DNA from: Longimicrobium sp.
Lineage (GTDB): Bacteria > Gemmatimonadota > Gemmatimonadetes > Longimicrobiales > Longimicrobiaceae
Length of the DNA: 7,450 bases
NCBI GenBank assembly: GCA_030446945.1
Contig: JAUJMI010000168.1
Span: forward strand, 1 to 7,450
Reading direction: 5' to 3'
Shown: piece by piece, positions 1-6,776 of the stretch
Layout: each line of letters starts with the position of its first letter
Numbering within the stretch: the first letter of the stretch is position 1
The notes under the pieces: model-generated
Told to the model about the DNA's origin: nothing
The model's input: only the letters and a program-made list of their open reading frames with translations
The model's database searches: none
Position numbers and translations under genes: made by a program

Positions 1-41
1 ACGAGGCGTCCCTGCGGGGGCAGCGAGGAACGAGCGGGGGT

Positions 42-71
42 GAGGGCCGGCGGTCGCTGCCGGCCCTCTTT
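42..71 (+). terminator. Intrinsic terminator of the gene to the left
   Basis: A perfect 10-bp stem, GAGGGCCGGC at 42-51 and GCCGGCCCTC at 59-68, encloses a 7-nt loop and is followed by TTT at 69-71. It lies upstream of the promoter for the Lrp-like gene, so it most likely ends a plus-strand transcript entering from the left. The T-tract is short, so efficiency is uncertain. Confidence 0.6.
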
Positions 72-95
72 CGTCGTTACGAAGATCCGCGCCTC

Positions 96-124
96 TTGCA
101 TGAGAAGCCCGCCCGCCGTATCAT
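96..124 (+). promoter_or_regulatory. Sigma-70-like promoter for the Lrp/AsnC gene and glnN
   Basis: A -35-like TTGCAT (96-101) and a -10-like TATCAT (119-124, five of six consensus bases) are separated by exactly 17 nt. The region lies between a terminator hairpin and the first gene and would give a leader of roughly 35-40 nt. The wider stretch 119-170 is unusually AT-rich for this window. As Lrp/AsnC proteins often autoregulate, an operator may overlap it, but I cannot identify one. Confidence 0.5.
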
Positions 125-168
125 TTGCGAAAGTACGGTGGATGGGACTCGATACCTAAGAAAATTAA

Positions 169-672
169 GTGAACGGTCAGCCTCGCCTGGACGACGTGGA
201 TACTCGGCTCCTGGAGATCCTGCAGGACAACGGGAGGACCTCGCAGCACGACCTGGCGGTGGCGGTGGGGCTCTCGTCGCCGGCGGTGGGGGAGCGGCTG
301 CGGAAGCTGGAGGAGCGCGGGATCATCCGCCGCTTCGCCGCCGTGCTCGATCCCAAGCTGCTGGGGCGCGACGTTACCGCGTTCCTCGCGGTGGGGATCG
401 CCGGGTCGAGCTACTACGATGAGTTCAGGGCGCGCGTGCTGGCGCACCCCGAAGTGCTGGAGTGCCACTCGATCACCGGCCAGGGATCGCACCTGCTCAA
501 GGTGCGCACCGACAGCACCTCGGGGCTGGAGGGGCTCCTCGCCGAGATCCAGAGCTGGCCGGGAGTGCAGTGGACGAACACCAGCATCGTCCTTTCGACC
601 ATCAAGGAAACCGCCGCGCTCGGGCTCCGGCCGCGCGCGCAGACGGATGGGGCGTCCGCCCCGAAGCGGTAG
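169..672 (+). CDS. Lrp/AsnC family transcriptional regulator
   Basis: This encodes a 167-residue DNA-binding regulator of the Lrp/AsnC (feast/famine) family, which senses amino acids or related metabolites. The N-terminal winged helix-turn-helix spans about residues 8-55: LDDVDTRLLEILQDNGRTS is the usual opening, and LAVAVGLSSPAVGERLRKLE is the recognition region, followed by RGIIRRF and the LDPKLLGRD hinge. A RAM/AsnC ligand-binding domain follows at about 68-145, with AFLAVGI, HPEVLECHSITGQGSHLLKV and the late strand around TNTSIVLSTIKE. Length is normal for the family, with a short disordered tail. The GTG start is the first possible one, because an in-frame TAA sits at 157-159; the ribosome site is weak. 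The stop lies 45 nt before glnN, so the two are probably co-transcribed and the regulator plausibly controls glnN and itself. That target is inference, and the ligand cannot be read from sequence. Confidence 0.95.
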   Translation: MNGQPRLDDVDTRLLEILQDNGRTSQHDLAVAVGLSSPAVGERLRKLEERGIIRRFAAVLDPKLLGRDVTAFLAVGIAGSSYYDEFRARVLAHPEVLECHSITGQGSHLLKVRTDSTSGLEGLLAEIQSWPGVQWTNTSIVLSTIKETAALGLRPRAQTDGASAPKR

Positions 673-704
673 CCGCACCCGCACGCCCTTCAACCCGAGC
701 AGAA

Positions 705-712
705 GGAAGGAG
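705..712 (+). promoter_or_regulatory. Strong ribosome binding site of glnN
   Basis: GGAAGGAG lies 5 nt before the ATG at 718. It is the best Shine-Dalgarno match seen in this window, it fixes the glnN start, and it fits a highly expressed enzyme. Confidence 0.85.
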
Positions 713-717
713 CTCCA

Positions 718-2910
718 ATGCCCAAGACCGCCGCCCGCTTCGACACCCTGGCCGCCGCCACCTGGGAAGCAGACGAGAGCCGGAACGGAGATGGCGCCGC
801 ACGCGGCCCCATGGACATCGAGGGAATTTTCGGCAAGAACACTTTTGGCTTGGCGGAGATGCGCGCGCGACTCCCCAAGCAGGTGTTCAGGGCGCTGATG
901 AACACCGTGGACCGCGGCGAGCCGCTGGACGCCAGCGTGGCCGACGCGGTGGCGCTCGCCATGAAGGAGTGGGCCACCGAGCGCGGCGCGTCGCACTTCA
1001 CGCACTGGTTCCAGCCGCTCACCGGCTCCACCGCCGAGAAGCACGACTCCTTCATCACTCCCAACGTGGGCGGGGGCGCCGTCGCCGAGTTCAGCGGCAA
1101 GGAGCTGATCCAGGGGGAGCCGGACGCCTCGTCGTTCCCCTCGGGCGGGCTGCGCGCCACCTTTGAGGCCCGCGGCTACACGGCGTGGGACCCCACGTCG
1201 CCAGCCTTCATCGTCGACACCCCGGCCGGGTGCTACCTCTCCATCCCCACGGCCTTCGCGTCGTGGACGGGCGACGCGCTGGACGTCAAGATCCCGCTCC
1301 TGCGCTCCATCGCCGCGCTGGAGACGCAGACGCGGCGCGCGCTGGCGCTCTTTGGCGACACGGCGGAGCGGGTCGTGGCCACCTGCGGGCCGGAGCAGGA
1401 GTTCTTTCTGATCGACCAGGAGTTCTTTTACCGCCGCCCCGACCTGGTGACCACCGGCCGCACGCTGTTCGGCGCCAAGCCGCCGCGCGGGCAGGAGTTG
1501 GAAGACCACTACTTCGGCTCCATTCCGGACCGGGTCCTGGCCTTCATGACCGAGGTGGAGCGCGAGCTGTACAAGCTGGGCGTGCCGCTGCGCACGCGGC
1601 ACAACGAGGTGGCGCCGGGTCAGTTCGAGATGGCGCCCATCTACGAGAACGCCAATCTGGCGGCCGACCACCAGCAGCTGGTGATGATCACGCTGCGCAA
1701 GGTGGCGCGGAAGTACGGGATGGCGTGCCTCCTCCACGAGAAGCCCTTTGCCGGCGTCAACGGGAGCGGCAAGCACCTCAACTGGTCGCTGGGCACCGAG
1801 AACGCCAACCTGCTGGAGCCGGGCGACACGCCGCACCAGAACATGCAGTTCCTCTTCTTCTGCACCGCCGCGCTGCGCGCGGTGGAGCGGCACCAGGACC
1901 TGCTGCGCTCGGCCGTGGCCTTCGCCGGCAACGACCACCGGCTGGGGGCCAACGAGGCGCCGCCCGCCATCATCTCCGTCTTCCTGGGCACCCAGCTGGC
2001 GGACGTGTTCGAGCAGATCGAGCAGAGCGGCACCGCCACGTCCAGCAAGCAGGGCGGGCTGATGGGTCTGGGGACGCACGTGCTCCCGCACATCCCGCAG
2101 CACGCGGGCGACCGCAACCGCACCTCGCCCTTCGCCTTCACGGGGAACAAGTTCGAGTTCCGCGCGCTGGGCGCGTCGCAGTCCGTCTCGTGGCCGGCCA
2201 CGGTGCTCAACACCGTCATGGCCGAGGCGATCGACGATCTGTGCGCCGCCCTGGAGGCCGAGGTGGAGAAGGGGACCTCGTTCGAGGACGCCCTGCGGCA
2301 GCTGATCGCCACGGAGATCCGCCGCGTGAAGCGCATCATCTTCAACGGCGACGGCTACGCCGACGAGTGGCAGCACGAGGCGGAGCGCCGCGGACTCCTG
2401 AACCTGCGCACCACGCTGGACGCGCTGGAGACGATGGTGAGCGACAAGAACAAGGCGCTCTTCCAGAAGTACGGCGTCCTCTCGCCGCGCGAGCTGGACT
2501 CGCGCCACGAGATCGCGCTGGAGACCTACTTCAAGACGATCAACATCGAGGGCGAGACCACCGCGGACGTGGCGGCCACGATGATCCTGCCGGCGGCGTT
2601 CCGCTACATGAACGACCTGCTCGCCGCCGCCGAGCGCGCCGCGGACATCAAGCTGGACGCGCGCGGCTTGCACTCCACGCTCCAGGAGCTGAACGGCCTG
2701 GTCGACGAGCTGCGCGAGGCCCTCGACACTCTGCGCACCCACAACGCCGAGCTGGGCGGCGACGACGTGCACTCCAAGGCCTACCACATGCGCGACCACA
2801 TCGTCCCCGCGATGCTCGCCGTGCGCTCCGCCGTGGACCGGCTCGAAAAGGTCGTCCCCGACGACATGTGGCCGCTCCCCACGTACCGCGACATGCTGTT
2901 CGTGAAGTAA
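718..2910 (+). CDS. glnN: Type III glutamine synthetase
   Basis: This encodes a 730-residue cytoplasmic enzyme that makes glutamine from glutamate, ammonia and ATP. The length (about 700-730) marks the GSIII family; GSI is about 470 residues and GSII about 350. An N-terminal GSIII-specific domain has HWFQPLTG (96-103) and EKHDSF (107-112). The catalytic core carries [10 protein letters not shown] (224-233, metal-binding glutamates), [12 protein letters not shown] (296-307), [10 protein letters not shown] (348-357, the glutamate/ammonia region), [15 protein letters not shown] (403-417) and [17 protein letters not shown] (467-483, phosphate/nucleotide-binding arginines). A helical C-terminal region (about 500-730) follows, with a coiled-coil-like stretch near 631-710. 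GSIII enzymes known from Bacteroides and cyanobacteria form large double-ring oligomers. The start is supported by GGAAGGAG 5 nt upstream. The gene follows an Lrp/AsnC regulator and ends 21 nt before a strong hairpin. No key motif is missing. Confidence 0.97.
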   Translation: MPKTAARFDTLAAATWEADESRNGDGAARGPMDIEGIFGKNTFGLAEMRARLPKQVFRALMNTVDRGEPLDASVADAVALAMKEWATERGASHFTHWFQPLTGSTAEKHDSFITPNVGGGAVAEFSGKELIQGEPDASSFPSGGLRATFEARGYTAWDPTSPAFIVDTPAGCYLSIPTAFASWTGDALDVKIPLLRSIAALETQTRRALALFGDTAERVVATCGPEQEFFLIDQEFFYRRPDLVTTGRTLFGAKPPRGQELEDHYFGSIPDRVLAFMTEVERELYKLGVPLRTRHNEVAPGQFEMAPIYENANLAADHQQLVMITLRKVARKYGMACLLHEKPFAGVNGSGKHLNWSLGTENANLLEPGDTPHQNMQFLFFCTAALRAVERHQDLLRSAVAFAGNDHRLGANEAPPAIISVFLGTQLADVFEQIEQSGTATSSKQGGLMGLGTHVLPHIPQHAGDRNRTSPFAFTGNKFEFRALGASQSVSWPATVLNTVMAEAIDDLCAALEAEVEKGTSFEDALRQLIATEIRRVKRIIFNGDGYADEWQHEAERRGLLNLRTTLDALETMVSDKNKALFQKYGVLSPRELDSRHEIALETYFKTINIEGETTADVAATMILPAAFRYMNDLLAAAERAADIKLDARGLHSTLQELNGLVDELREALDTLRTHNAELGGDDVHSKAYHMRDHIVPAMLAVRSAVDRLEKVVPDDMWPLPTYRDMLFVK

Positions 2911-2930
2911 CGGCGGGACACGCATCAAGC

Positions 2931-2964
2931 CGAAGGGCCGCTCCCTCGCGGGGGCGGCCCTTCG
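2931..2964 (+). terminator. Hairpin terminator after glnN
   Basis: An 11-bp perfect stem (CGAAGGGCCGC at 2931-2941, GCGGCCCTTCG at 2954-2964) with a 12-nt loop begins 21 nt past the glnN stop. There is no real T-tract beyond the TT inside the right arm, so it could act as a factor-assisted terminator or an RNA 3'-end stabiliser. Its inner 10-bp arms are the same as those of the hairpin at 3870-3902. Confidence 0.6.
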
Positions 2965-3009
2965 CTCGTGGCATCGCTCCCGGGGAGAGCGCCGAGTTCG
3001 GAATCTGCG

Positions 3010-3049
3010 GGGGCTTCAGCCCCGGCGACGGGGATCGACACAATCCCCG
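3010..3049 (-). terminator. Two tandem hairpins after the TerB-like gene
   Basis: Two small inverted repeats lie between the convergent ends of glnN and the minus-strand gene. One is CGGGGAT / ATCCCCG (3029-3035 with 3043-3049, 7-nt loop). The other is GGGGC-TTCA-GCCCC (3010-3023). Read on the minus strand they begin 9 nt after the stop at 3059, as expected for termination, but neither has a clear U-tract. They could instead be part of a dispersed intergenic repeat. Confidence 0.4.
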
Positions 3050-3058
3050 GGTTCCGCA

Positions 3059-3583
3059 TCAACGATCCGGATCTCCGCCCAGCGACTCCATGCGCGCGCG
3101 CAGGTGGCCGAGGTGGGTGGTGAAGACGGAGTCCTCCTCCGGCTCGGCGCGGCCGTCGGCGGCGAGCATGGCGAGCGCGAGGCCGCTGAGGGCGGTCACT
3201 ACCTGGCGCGTGTTCTGGGTACCGCGCTCGCGGTCCATCGCCAGAACGGATTCGAGGTAGGCGGGGGTGGCGGTCAGGAAGTCGTGGAGCGCGTCCGGGT
3301 CGTCGGCCAGCTGCACGCTCTCGGCGATGGAGCGGCGCAGGACGGGGTCGCTGGGGTGCTCGCCCGTGGCGGCGCGGAACACCTCTCCAAAGAGCTCCAG
3401 CTCGTGCTCGTTGAGGTCGTCGTCGCCGCCAGCCAGCACGCCCAGGAAGCGGGTCAGGTGCGCGACCGCGTTCTCGGGCGCGGTGCCCGGACCGGACCAG
3501 TAGCCCTGCTCGTCCGCGTTGAAGGCGGCTTCTACGACCAGCCTTGACAACTCGTCGGGCGACAGGTGGATGCTGTGGCTCAT
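3059..3583 (-). CDS. TerB-like all-helical protein (tentative)
   Basis: This encodes a 174-residue soluble, acidic, apparently all-helical protein with no signal peptide or membrane segment. It has two similar helix-acid-helix units: residues 43-70, with AGGDDDLNEHELELFGEVF, and residues 128-158, with LSGLALAMLAADGRAEPEE. The second carries the 'aaDGxxxxxE' signature typical of the TerB/tellurite-resistance-like fold, in which the acidic loop can bind metal. I base the family call on this pattern only; it is not a confident homology assignment, and the biological role is unknown. There are no other ter genes nearby, so a tellurite function is not implied. The ATG at 3581-3583 has no obvious ribosome site. 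The gene is convergent with glnN, and its upstream region holds the repeat-bearing gap. Confidence 0.6.
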   Translation of the reverse strand: MSHSIHLSPDELSRLVVEAAFNADEQGYWSGPGTAPENAVAHLTRFLGVLAGGDDDLNEHELELFGEVFRAATGEHPSDPVLRRSIAESVQLADDPDALHDFLTATPAYLESVLAMDRERGTQNTRQVVTALSGLALAMLAADGRAEPEEDSVFTTHLGHLRARMESLGGDPDR

Positions 3584-3869
3584 GGATCGGGTGGGGACAG
3601 GGCGGCGTAGGGTGCGGACGGGGCAAGGTGCCGGTTGCCGTCCTCCGCTGCAAGGGCGCGCTCAGGCGAGCTCGTGCACCGTCGTCCCGACGTCGAACAG
3701 GAACTCGGGAGCGAAGTCCGCTCCGCCGTTCGGGCGAACAGCAATCTCACGCGGAGACGGGGAGACGCGGAGGAGTCACGCGTATTTCCCTCCGCGGCCT
3801 CCGCGTCTCCGCGTGAGGCCATGCAGTTGCCGTGGCGCCCTGCGTCTCTGCGCGAAACCGTGGGAAAGC
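3584..3869. other. Gene-poor gap with repeats and a possible gene remnant
   Basis: No convincing complete gene lies here. From left to right it holds the leader of the TerB-like gene (no clear promoter found), a short minus-strand frame ending in TGA at 3662-3664 that looks like a decayed gene end, a long inverted repeat at 3746-3817, and a diverged copy of its core at 3838-3857. The terminator of the next minus-strand gene begins at 3870. Open frames on both strands are short, mutually overlapping and resemble no family I know. Confidence 0.55.
3746..3817. repeat. Long imperfect inverted repeat (CCGCGTCTCCGCG type)
   Basis: The left arm at 3746-3773 and right arm at 3789-3817 are separated by 15 nt. 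The outer 14 bp (CTCACGCGGAGACG / CGTCTCCGCGTGAG) and inner 8 bp (CGCGGAGG / CCTCCGCG) pair perfectly; the middle is mismatched by a few bases and differs by 1 nt in length. Each arm is itself built from repeats of a GCGGAGAC/GCGGAGG unit. It lies between genes and has no T-tract. It resembles a dispersed extragenic palindrome more than a terminator, which only a genome-wide search could show. Confidence 0.7.
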
Positions 3870-3902
3870 AGAAGGGCCGCCCACGTCAGGGCGGCCCTTC
3901 TT
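3870..3902 (-). terminator. Terminator of the minus-strand gene at 3921-4388
   Basis: A perfect 13-bp stem (AGAAGGGCCGCCC at 3870-3882, GGGCGGCCCTTCT at 3889-3901) with a 6-nt loop starts about 19 nt beyond the minus-strand stop at 3921. Read on the minus strand it is followed by GCTTTCCC, a weak U-rich tail; read on the plus strand it ends in TTCTT. It may work in both directions. Confidence 0.65.
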
Positions 3903-3920
3903 GATCGAACCCGAGGCTCT

Positions 3921-4388
3921 TCAGGCGAGGATCGACGGCATCTCCTGGCGGTTGATCACCTCGACGACCAGCACCGGCTCCAGCGGCATCACGCGCTCCT
4001 CCACCCAGGAGCGGAAGCAGTCGTAGCCGAACTCGCGGGCGGCGCGCGCCTGGTCCGGGAAGCCGAAGTAGTCCGCCCACCCCTCCTGCTCCGCCCTCCA
4101 CTTGCAGTCCCAGTGGAAGCGGACGTGCCGCTCTTCCGTCGCGGTGCGCACGATGGCGGTGCCACGGTAGAACTCGCACCCGCTCGAGCCCCGGACCTCG
4201 ATTGATTCGATGGCGAGGTCGGGATATTCTAACAGCACCTTGGTCAGCGTCCGCTCCACCTTGATGGGGGGCGAAAGCCGGTCGAAAGAGATCCGTTCGT
4301 TCGGTCGGCCGCTGTTGTGGAATGAGCGGAGTGCCGCGCGGAAGGCATCGCAGGCCGGGGACTGGAGGAGGAGGTCTTCGGTCGTCAT
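3921..4388 (-). CDS. Hypothetical protein, 155 residues
   Basis: I do not recognise this family. It is a soluble protein without signal peptide or membrane segment. A helical start (about 3-25) contains a cysteine in QSPACDAF. Next comes a mixed segment with SPPIKVERTLTKVLLEYPDLA, then probable beta strands at 60-95 (IESIEVRG, CEFYRGTAIVRT, RHVRFHWDC). An aromatic-rich section WRAEQEGWADYFGFPDQ (97-113) leads into a helix REFGYDCFRSWVEE and a last strand LEPVLVVEVI. It has four cysteines (13, 71, 95, 124) but no CxxC pair. The codon pattern matches its neighbours, which supports a real gene. GTG at 4389-4391 and ATG at 4386-4388 are adjacent candidate starts, and I prefer ATG; neither has a visible ribosome site. 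The gene is divergent from cca and is followed by a strong hairpin, so it is probably a single-gene transcript. Confidence 0.8.
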   Translation of the reverse strand: MTTEDLLLQSPACDAFRAALRSFHNSGRPNERISFDRLSPPIKVERTLTKVLLEYPDLAIESIEVRGSSGCEFYRGTAIVRTATEERHVRFHWDCKWRAEQEGWADYFGFPDQARAAREFGYDCFRSWVEERVMPLEPVLVVEVINRQEMPSILA

Positions 4389-4428
4389 CACGCGCGCGGT
4401 TGGGGGTGGTGGGTGCCGTTGCGATTAC

Positions 4429-4457
4429 AAGATAATTAAGAGTTGCCGATCCGCCAA
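4429..4457 (-). promoter_or_regulatory. Possible promoter of the minus-strand gene in the divergent gap
   Basis: On the minus strand, TTGGCG (4452-4457) and TATCTT (4429-4434) are separated by 17 nt, matching four of six bases at each element. They fall in the AT-rich patch at about 4421-4442, the only one in the gap between the divergent genes at 3921-4388 and 4536. A plus-strand promoter for cca should also be in this gap, but I could not identify convincing elements. Confidence 0.35.
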
Positions 4458-4521
4458 CCCGTTGCCGCAAATGCGCTTGCATTCGCGCCGGTCCGCGGCG
4501 CCAAGACGGAGGCCGATGCCT

Positions 4522-4527
4522 GAGGGG
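4522..4527 (+). promoter_or_regulatory. Ribosome binding site supporting the GTG start of cca
   Basis: GAGGGG lies 8 nt before GTG at 4536. It supports that start over the nearby ATG codons at 4516 and 4543, which are out of frame with the protein. Confidence 0.55.
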
Positions 4528-4535
4528 AAGGGGCG

Positions 4536-5879
4536 GTGACGGATGCGAGCGCGGAGCTGCGCGCGCCGGAAGAGGTCGTCCGCATCACGCGGGTCCTGCA
4601 GGATGCGGGCTTCGAGACGTGGACGGTCGGGGGCGCCGTGCGCGATGCCCTGGCGGGCCGCACCCCCGGCGACTGGGACCTGGCCACCGCCGCCCGCCCC
4701 CGCGACGTGCAGCGCATCTTCCGGCGCACCGTTCCCGTGGGGGTGGCGCACGGCACCGTCGGCGTGCTGGGCAAGGACGGGCGGATGTACGAGGTGACCA
4801 CCTTTCGCCGCGACGTGGAGACGGACGGGCGGCACGCCGTCGTGCACTTCGCGGACACGGTGGAGGAGGACCTGCAGCGGCGCGACTTCACCATCAACGC
4901 CGTCGCCTGGCACGCGCTCACCCGCGAGCTGCGCGACCCGCACGGCGGCGTCCCCGACCTGCGCGACGGCGTCCTGCGCACGGTGGGAGACCCGCGCGAG
5001 CGCTTCCGCGAAGACCGGCTGCGCGTGCTGCGCGCCCTGCGCTTCGCCGCGCGCTTCAGGCTGCGCATCGACCATGCGACCTGGGCCGCCGCCCGCGAGT
5101 CCGCCCCCGAGCTCCCCCGCCTCTCCGCCGAGCGGGTCCGTGAGGAGCTCCTCAAGGTTTTCCGCGAGGTGGAGCGCCCCTCCGCGGCGCTGCGGCTGTA
5201 CGAGGGATGCGGCGCGCTCGCCACCCTCTACCCCGAGCTGCAGGCGTGCATCGGCGTGCCCGACGGCGAGGGGGACGTGTGGAGCCACCTGCTGAAGACG
5301 GCCGACGCCCTCCCGCGCCGCCACGCCGCGCTGCGCCTTCCCGCGCTCCTGCACGACATCGGCAAGGCAAGCACGGCGGAGGCCGGATTCGCGGACCACG
5401 CGGCGGCGGGCGCGGCGGCGGCGTTCGGCATGCTGCGCCGCCTCAAGTTCTCCAACGCGGACACGGATCGCGCGGTGCACCTGGTGGCGCAGCACAGCGG
5501 CATCCCCGCCTCCGATGGGCCGGAGCCGCAGCTGCGCCGCTGGCTGCGCCTGGTGGGCGCCGGCTACGTGCGCGACGTGCTGCGCCTGCGCGTGGCGGAC
5601 GTGCGGGCGCGCGGCGCGCGGGAGCGTGACCCGCGCCTGCGTGAAACCGCGGCGCTGCGCCGGCGCGTGGGGAGGATCCTGGCCTCGGCCCCCGCGTTCA
5701 CCCTGGGCGACCTGGCCATCGGCGGCACCGAACTGCGCCAGCTCGGCATCCCCGCGGGGCCGGTGATGGGCGAGATCCTCCGCGACCTGCTGGAGCGCGT
5801 CACGGACGATCCGTCGCTCAACACCGTCGAAGCGCTCTCCGCAATCGTGCGCTCGCGGATCGGCTCCCCGGAGGATTGA
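4536..5879 (+). CDS. cca: CCA-adding tRNA nucleotidyltransferase with HD domain
   Basis: This 447-residue class II nucleotidyltransferase builds or repairs the 3'-CCA end of tRNAs in the cytoplasm. The catalytic head has VGGAVRDALAGRTPGDWDLA (31-50), containing the GG-x-VRD nucleotide-binding loop and the metal-binding pair D46/D48. VGVAHGTVGV (68-77), the motif RRDFTINA (115-122), and EDRLRVLRALRFAARF (159-174) follow; the last leads into the neck that recognises CTP and ATP. The body contains an HD phosphohydrolase-like domain with H251, LLHDIGKAS (271-279, H273/D274), H288 and AQHSGIP (318-324). Many bacterial CCA enzymes carry this domain, often with 2',3'-cyclic phosphodiesterase activity. 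A pure A-adding or C-adding enzyme, or poly(A) polymerase, is possible but less likely; the VRD and HD combination favours CCA addition. The GTG start has GAGGGG 8 nt upstream. The stop overlaps the start of the DinB-like gene (TGATG), indicating translational coupling. Confidence 0.95.
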   Translation: MTDASAELRAPEEVVRITRVLQDAGFETWTVGGAVRDALAGRTPGDWDLATAARPRDVQRIFRRTVPVGVAHGTVGVLGKDGRMYEVTTFRRDVETDGRHAVVHFADTVEEDLQRRDFTINAVAWHALTRELRDPHGGVPDLRDGVLRTVGDPRERFREDRLRVLRALRFAARFRLRIDHATWAAARESAPELPRLSAERVREELLKVFREVERPSAALRLYEGCGALATLYPELQACIGVPDGEGDVWSHLLKTADALPRRHAALRLPALLHDIGKASTAEAGFADHAAAGAAAAFGMLRRLKFSNADTDRAVHLVAQHSGIPASDGPEPQLRRWLRLVGAGYVRDVLRLRVADVRARGARERDPRLRETAALRRRVGRILASAPAFTLGDLAIGGTELRQLGIPAGPVMGEILRDLLERVTDDPSLNTVEALSAIVRSRIGSPED

Positions 5880-6385
5880 TGTCGCAACCCGAAGTCTGGC
5901 TGCGCGGCCCCATGCCCGGCGTGCCGCCGCTGCTGATGCCTGCCGCGCACGCCCTGGCCGGCGCCGGCGAGGACGTGGCGCGCGCGGCGGACGGTCTCAC
6001 GGTCGAGCGGCTATGGGCGCGGCCGGCCGGCGTCGCGTCGGTCGGTTTCCACCTGCGCCACATCGCCGGCGTACTGGACCGCCTGCTGAGCTACGCCCGC
6101 GGCGAGTCCCTCAGCGACGCCCAGCTCGCCTACCTCCGCGCCGAGCCCGACCCCGGCGACCCCGCGCCATCCGTCGACGACCTGCTGCGCGGCGTGGACG
6201 AGGCGGTCGCGCGCGCACTCGCGCAGATCCGCGCGACCCGCGAAGAGGATCTCCTGCTCCCGCGCGGGGTGGGCCGGCTCCAGCTGCCGAGCACGGTGAT
6301 GGGCCTGATCTTCCACGCGGCCGAGCACGCGCAGCGGCACACGGGGCAGGTGGTCACGCTCAGCCGCATCGTCCGGGCGAGTTAG
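5879..6385 (+). CDS. DinB-family metal-binding four-helix protein
   Basis: This encodes 168 residues in the DinB/YfiT-like superfamily: four-helix bundles that bind a divalent metal and include thiol transferases and hydrolases, many of unknown function. Helix 2 has FHLRHIAGVLDRLL (57-70, H58/H61). Helix 4 has FHAAEHAQRHTGQVVTLSRI (145-164), where H150 and H154, followed by TGQ, form the usual HxxxH-x-GQ metal pair. The N-terminal MPGVPPLLMPAAHAL is a common start for these proteins. ATG at 5879 overlaps the cca stop by one base and has GGAGG 4 nt upstream; a TTG directly before it is a less likely start. Its stop overlaps that of the convergent GNAT gene. Coupling to cca implies joint expression, but no known function links the two. 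The substrate is unknown, and despite the family name there is no evidence for a role in DNA damage. Confidence 0.87.
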   Translation: MSQPEVWLRGPMPGVPPLLMPAAHALAGAGEDVARAADGLTVERLWARPAGVASVGFHLRHIAGVLDRLLSYARGESLSDAQLAYLRAEPDPGDPAPSVDDLLRGVDEAVARALAQIRATREEDLLLPRGVGRLQLPSTVMGLIFHAAEHAQRHTGQVVTLSRIVRAS

Positions 6386-6776
6386 TCTCGCAGCTTCAGG
6401 AGCGCGGCTTCCGTGGGCCGGAACCCGGCCGCCGCGTAGAAGCCGGCGAGGTGCGGCTCGTAGTCGACGTGGAGCCATTCCACGCCCGCCTGGGCGGCCA
6501 TCGCCGCGGCGTGGCGGACGAGCGCGAGGCCGAGACGGCGGCGGCGGAACTCCGGGTGCACCGTGGGATCAAGGAGGAACGCGTGGTCGCCGCCGTCCCA
6601 TGCGACCTTGACGAACCCGATCAGCCGCCCCGCCGCGAACGCGCCGAAGTGCCCCAGGCAGTGCGCGAGCGCCGGGGCGAATGCGCGCGGGGTGTGCCCC
6701 GGCCACGACGCGGCGAAGAGCGAGTTGAGCTGATCGTCCGTCAGCTCGGGGCCCGCGACGATCTCCACATCGTCGA

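Noticed and set aside
1..43. Possible 3' tail of an upstream gene ending in TGA at 41-43
   Set aside because: Only about 13 codons are visible and none suggests a family, so it cannot be supported, though the following terminator fits a gene ending nearby.
121..2928. A 935-codon open frame on the minus strand opposite glnN
   Set aside because: It is fully antisense to an unmistakable glutamine synthetase and an Lrp gene. Its translation is low-complexity (V, L, R, G, H rich) with no recognisable domain. Such frames arise when the sense gene has G/C at nearly all third positions.
1185..3260. A 691-codon plus-strand open frame overlapping glnN
   Set aside because: It is out of frame with glnN and yields an Arg/Ala/Gly-rich product with no motif; a composition artefact.
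2925..4205. Other overlapping open frames on both strands in the middle region
   Set aside because: They conflict with the two better-supported minus-strand genes, span hairpins and repeats, and give low-complexity products.
4210..4539. Plus-strand open frame crossing the divergent gap into the cca start
   Set aside because: It is antisense to the start of the 155-residue protein gene, and its translation looks random.
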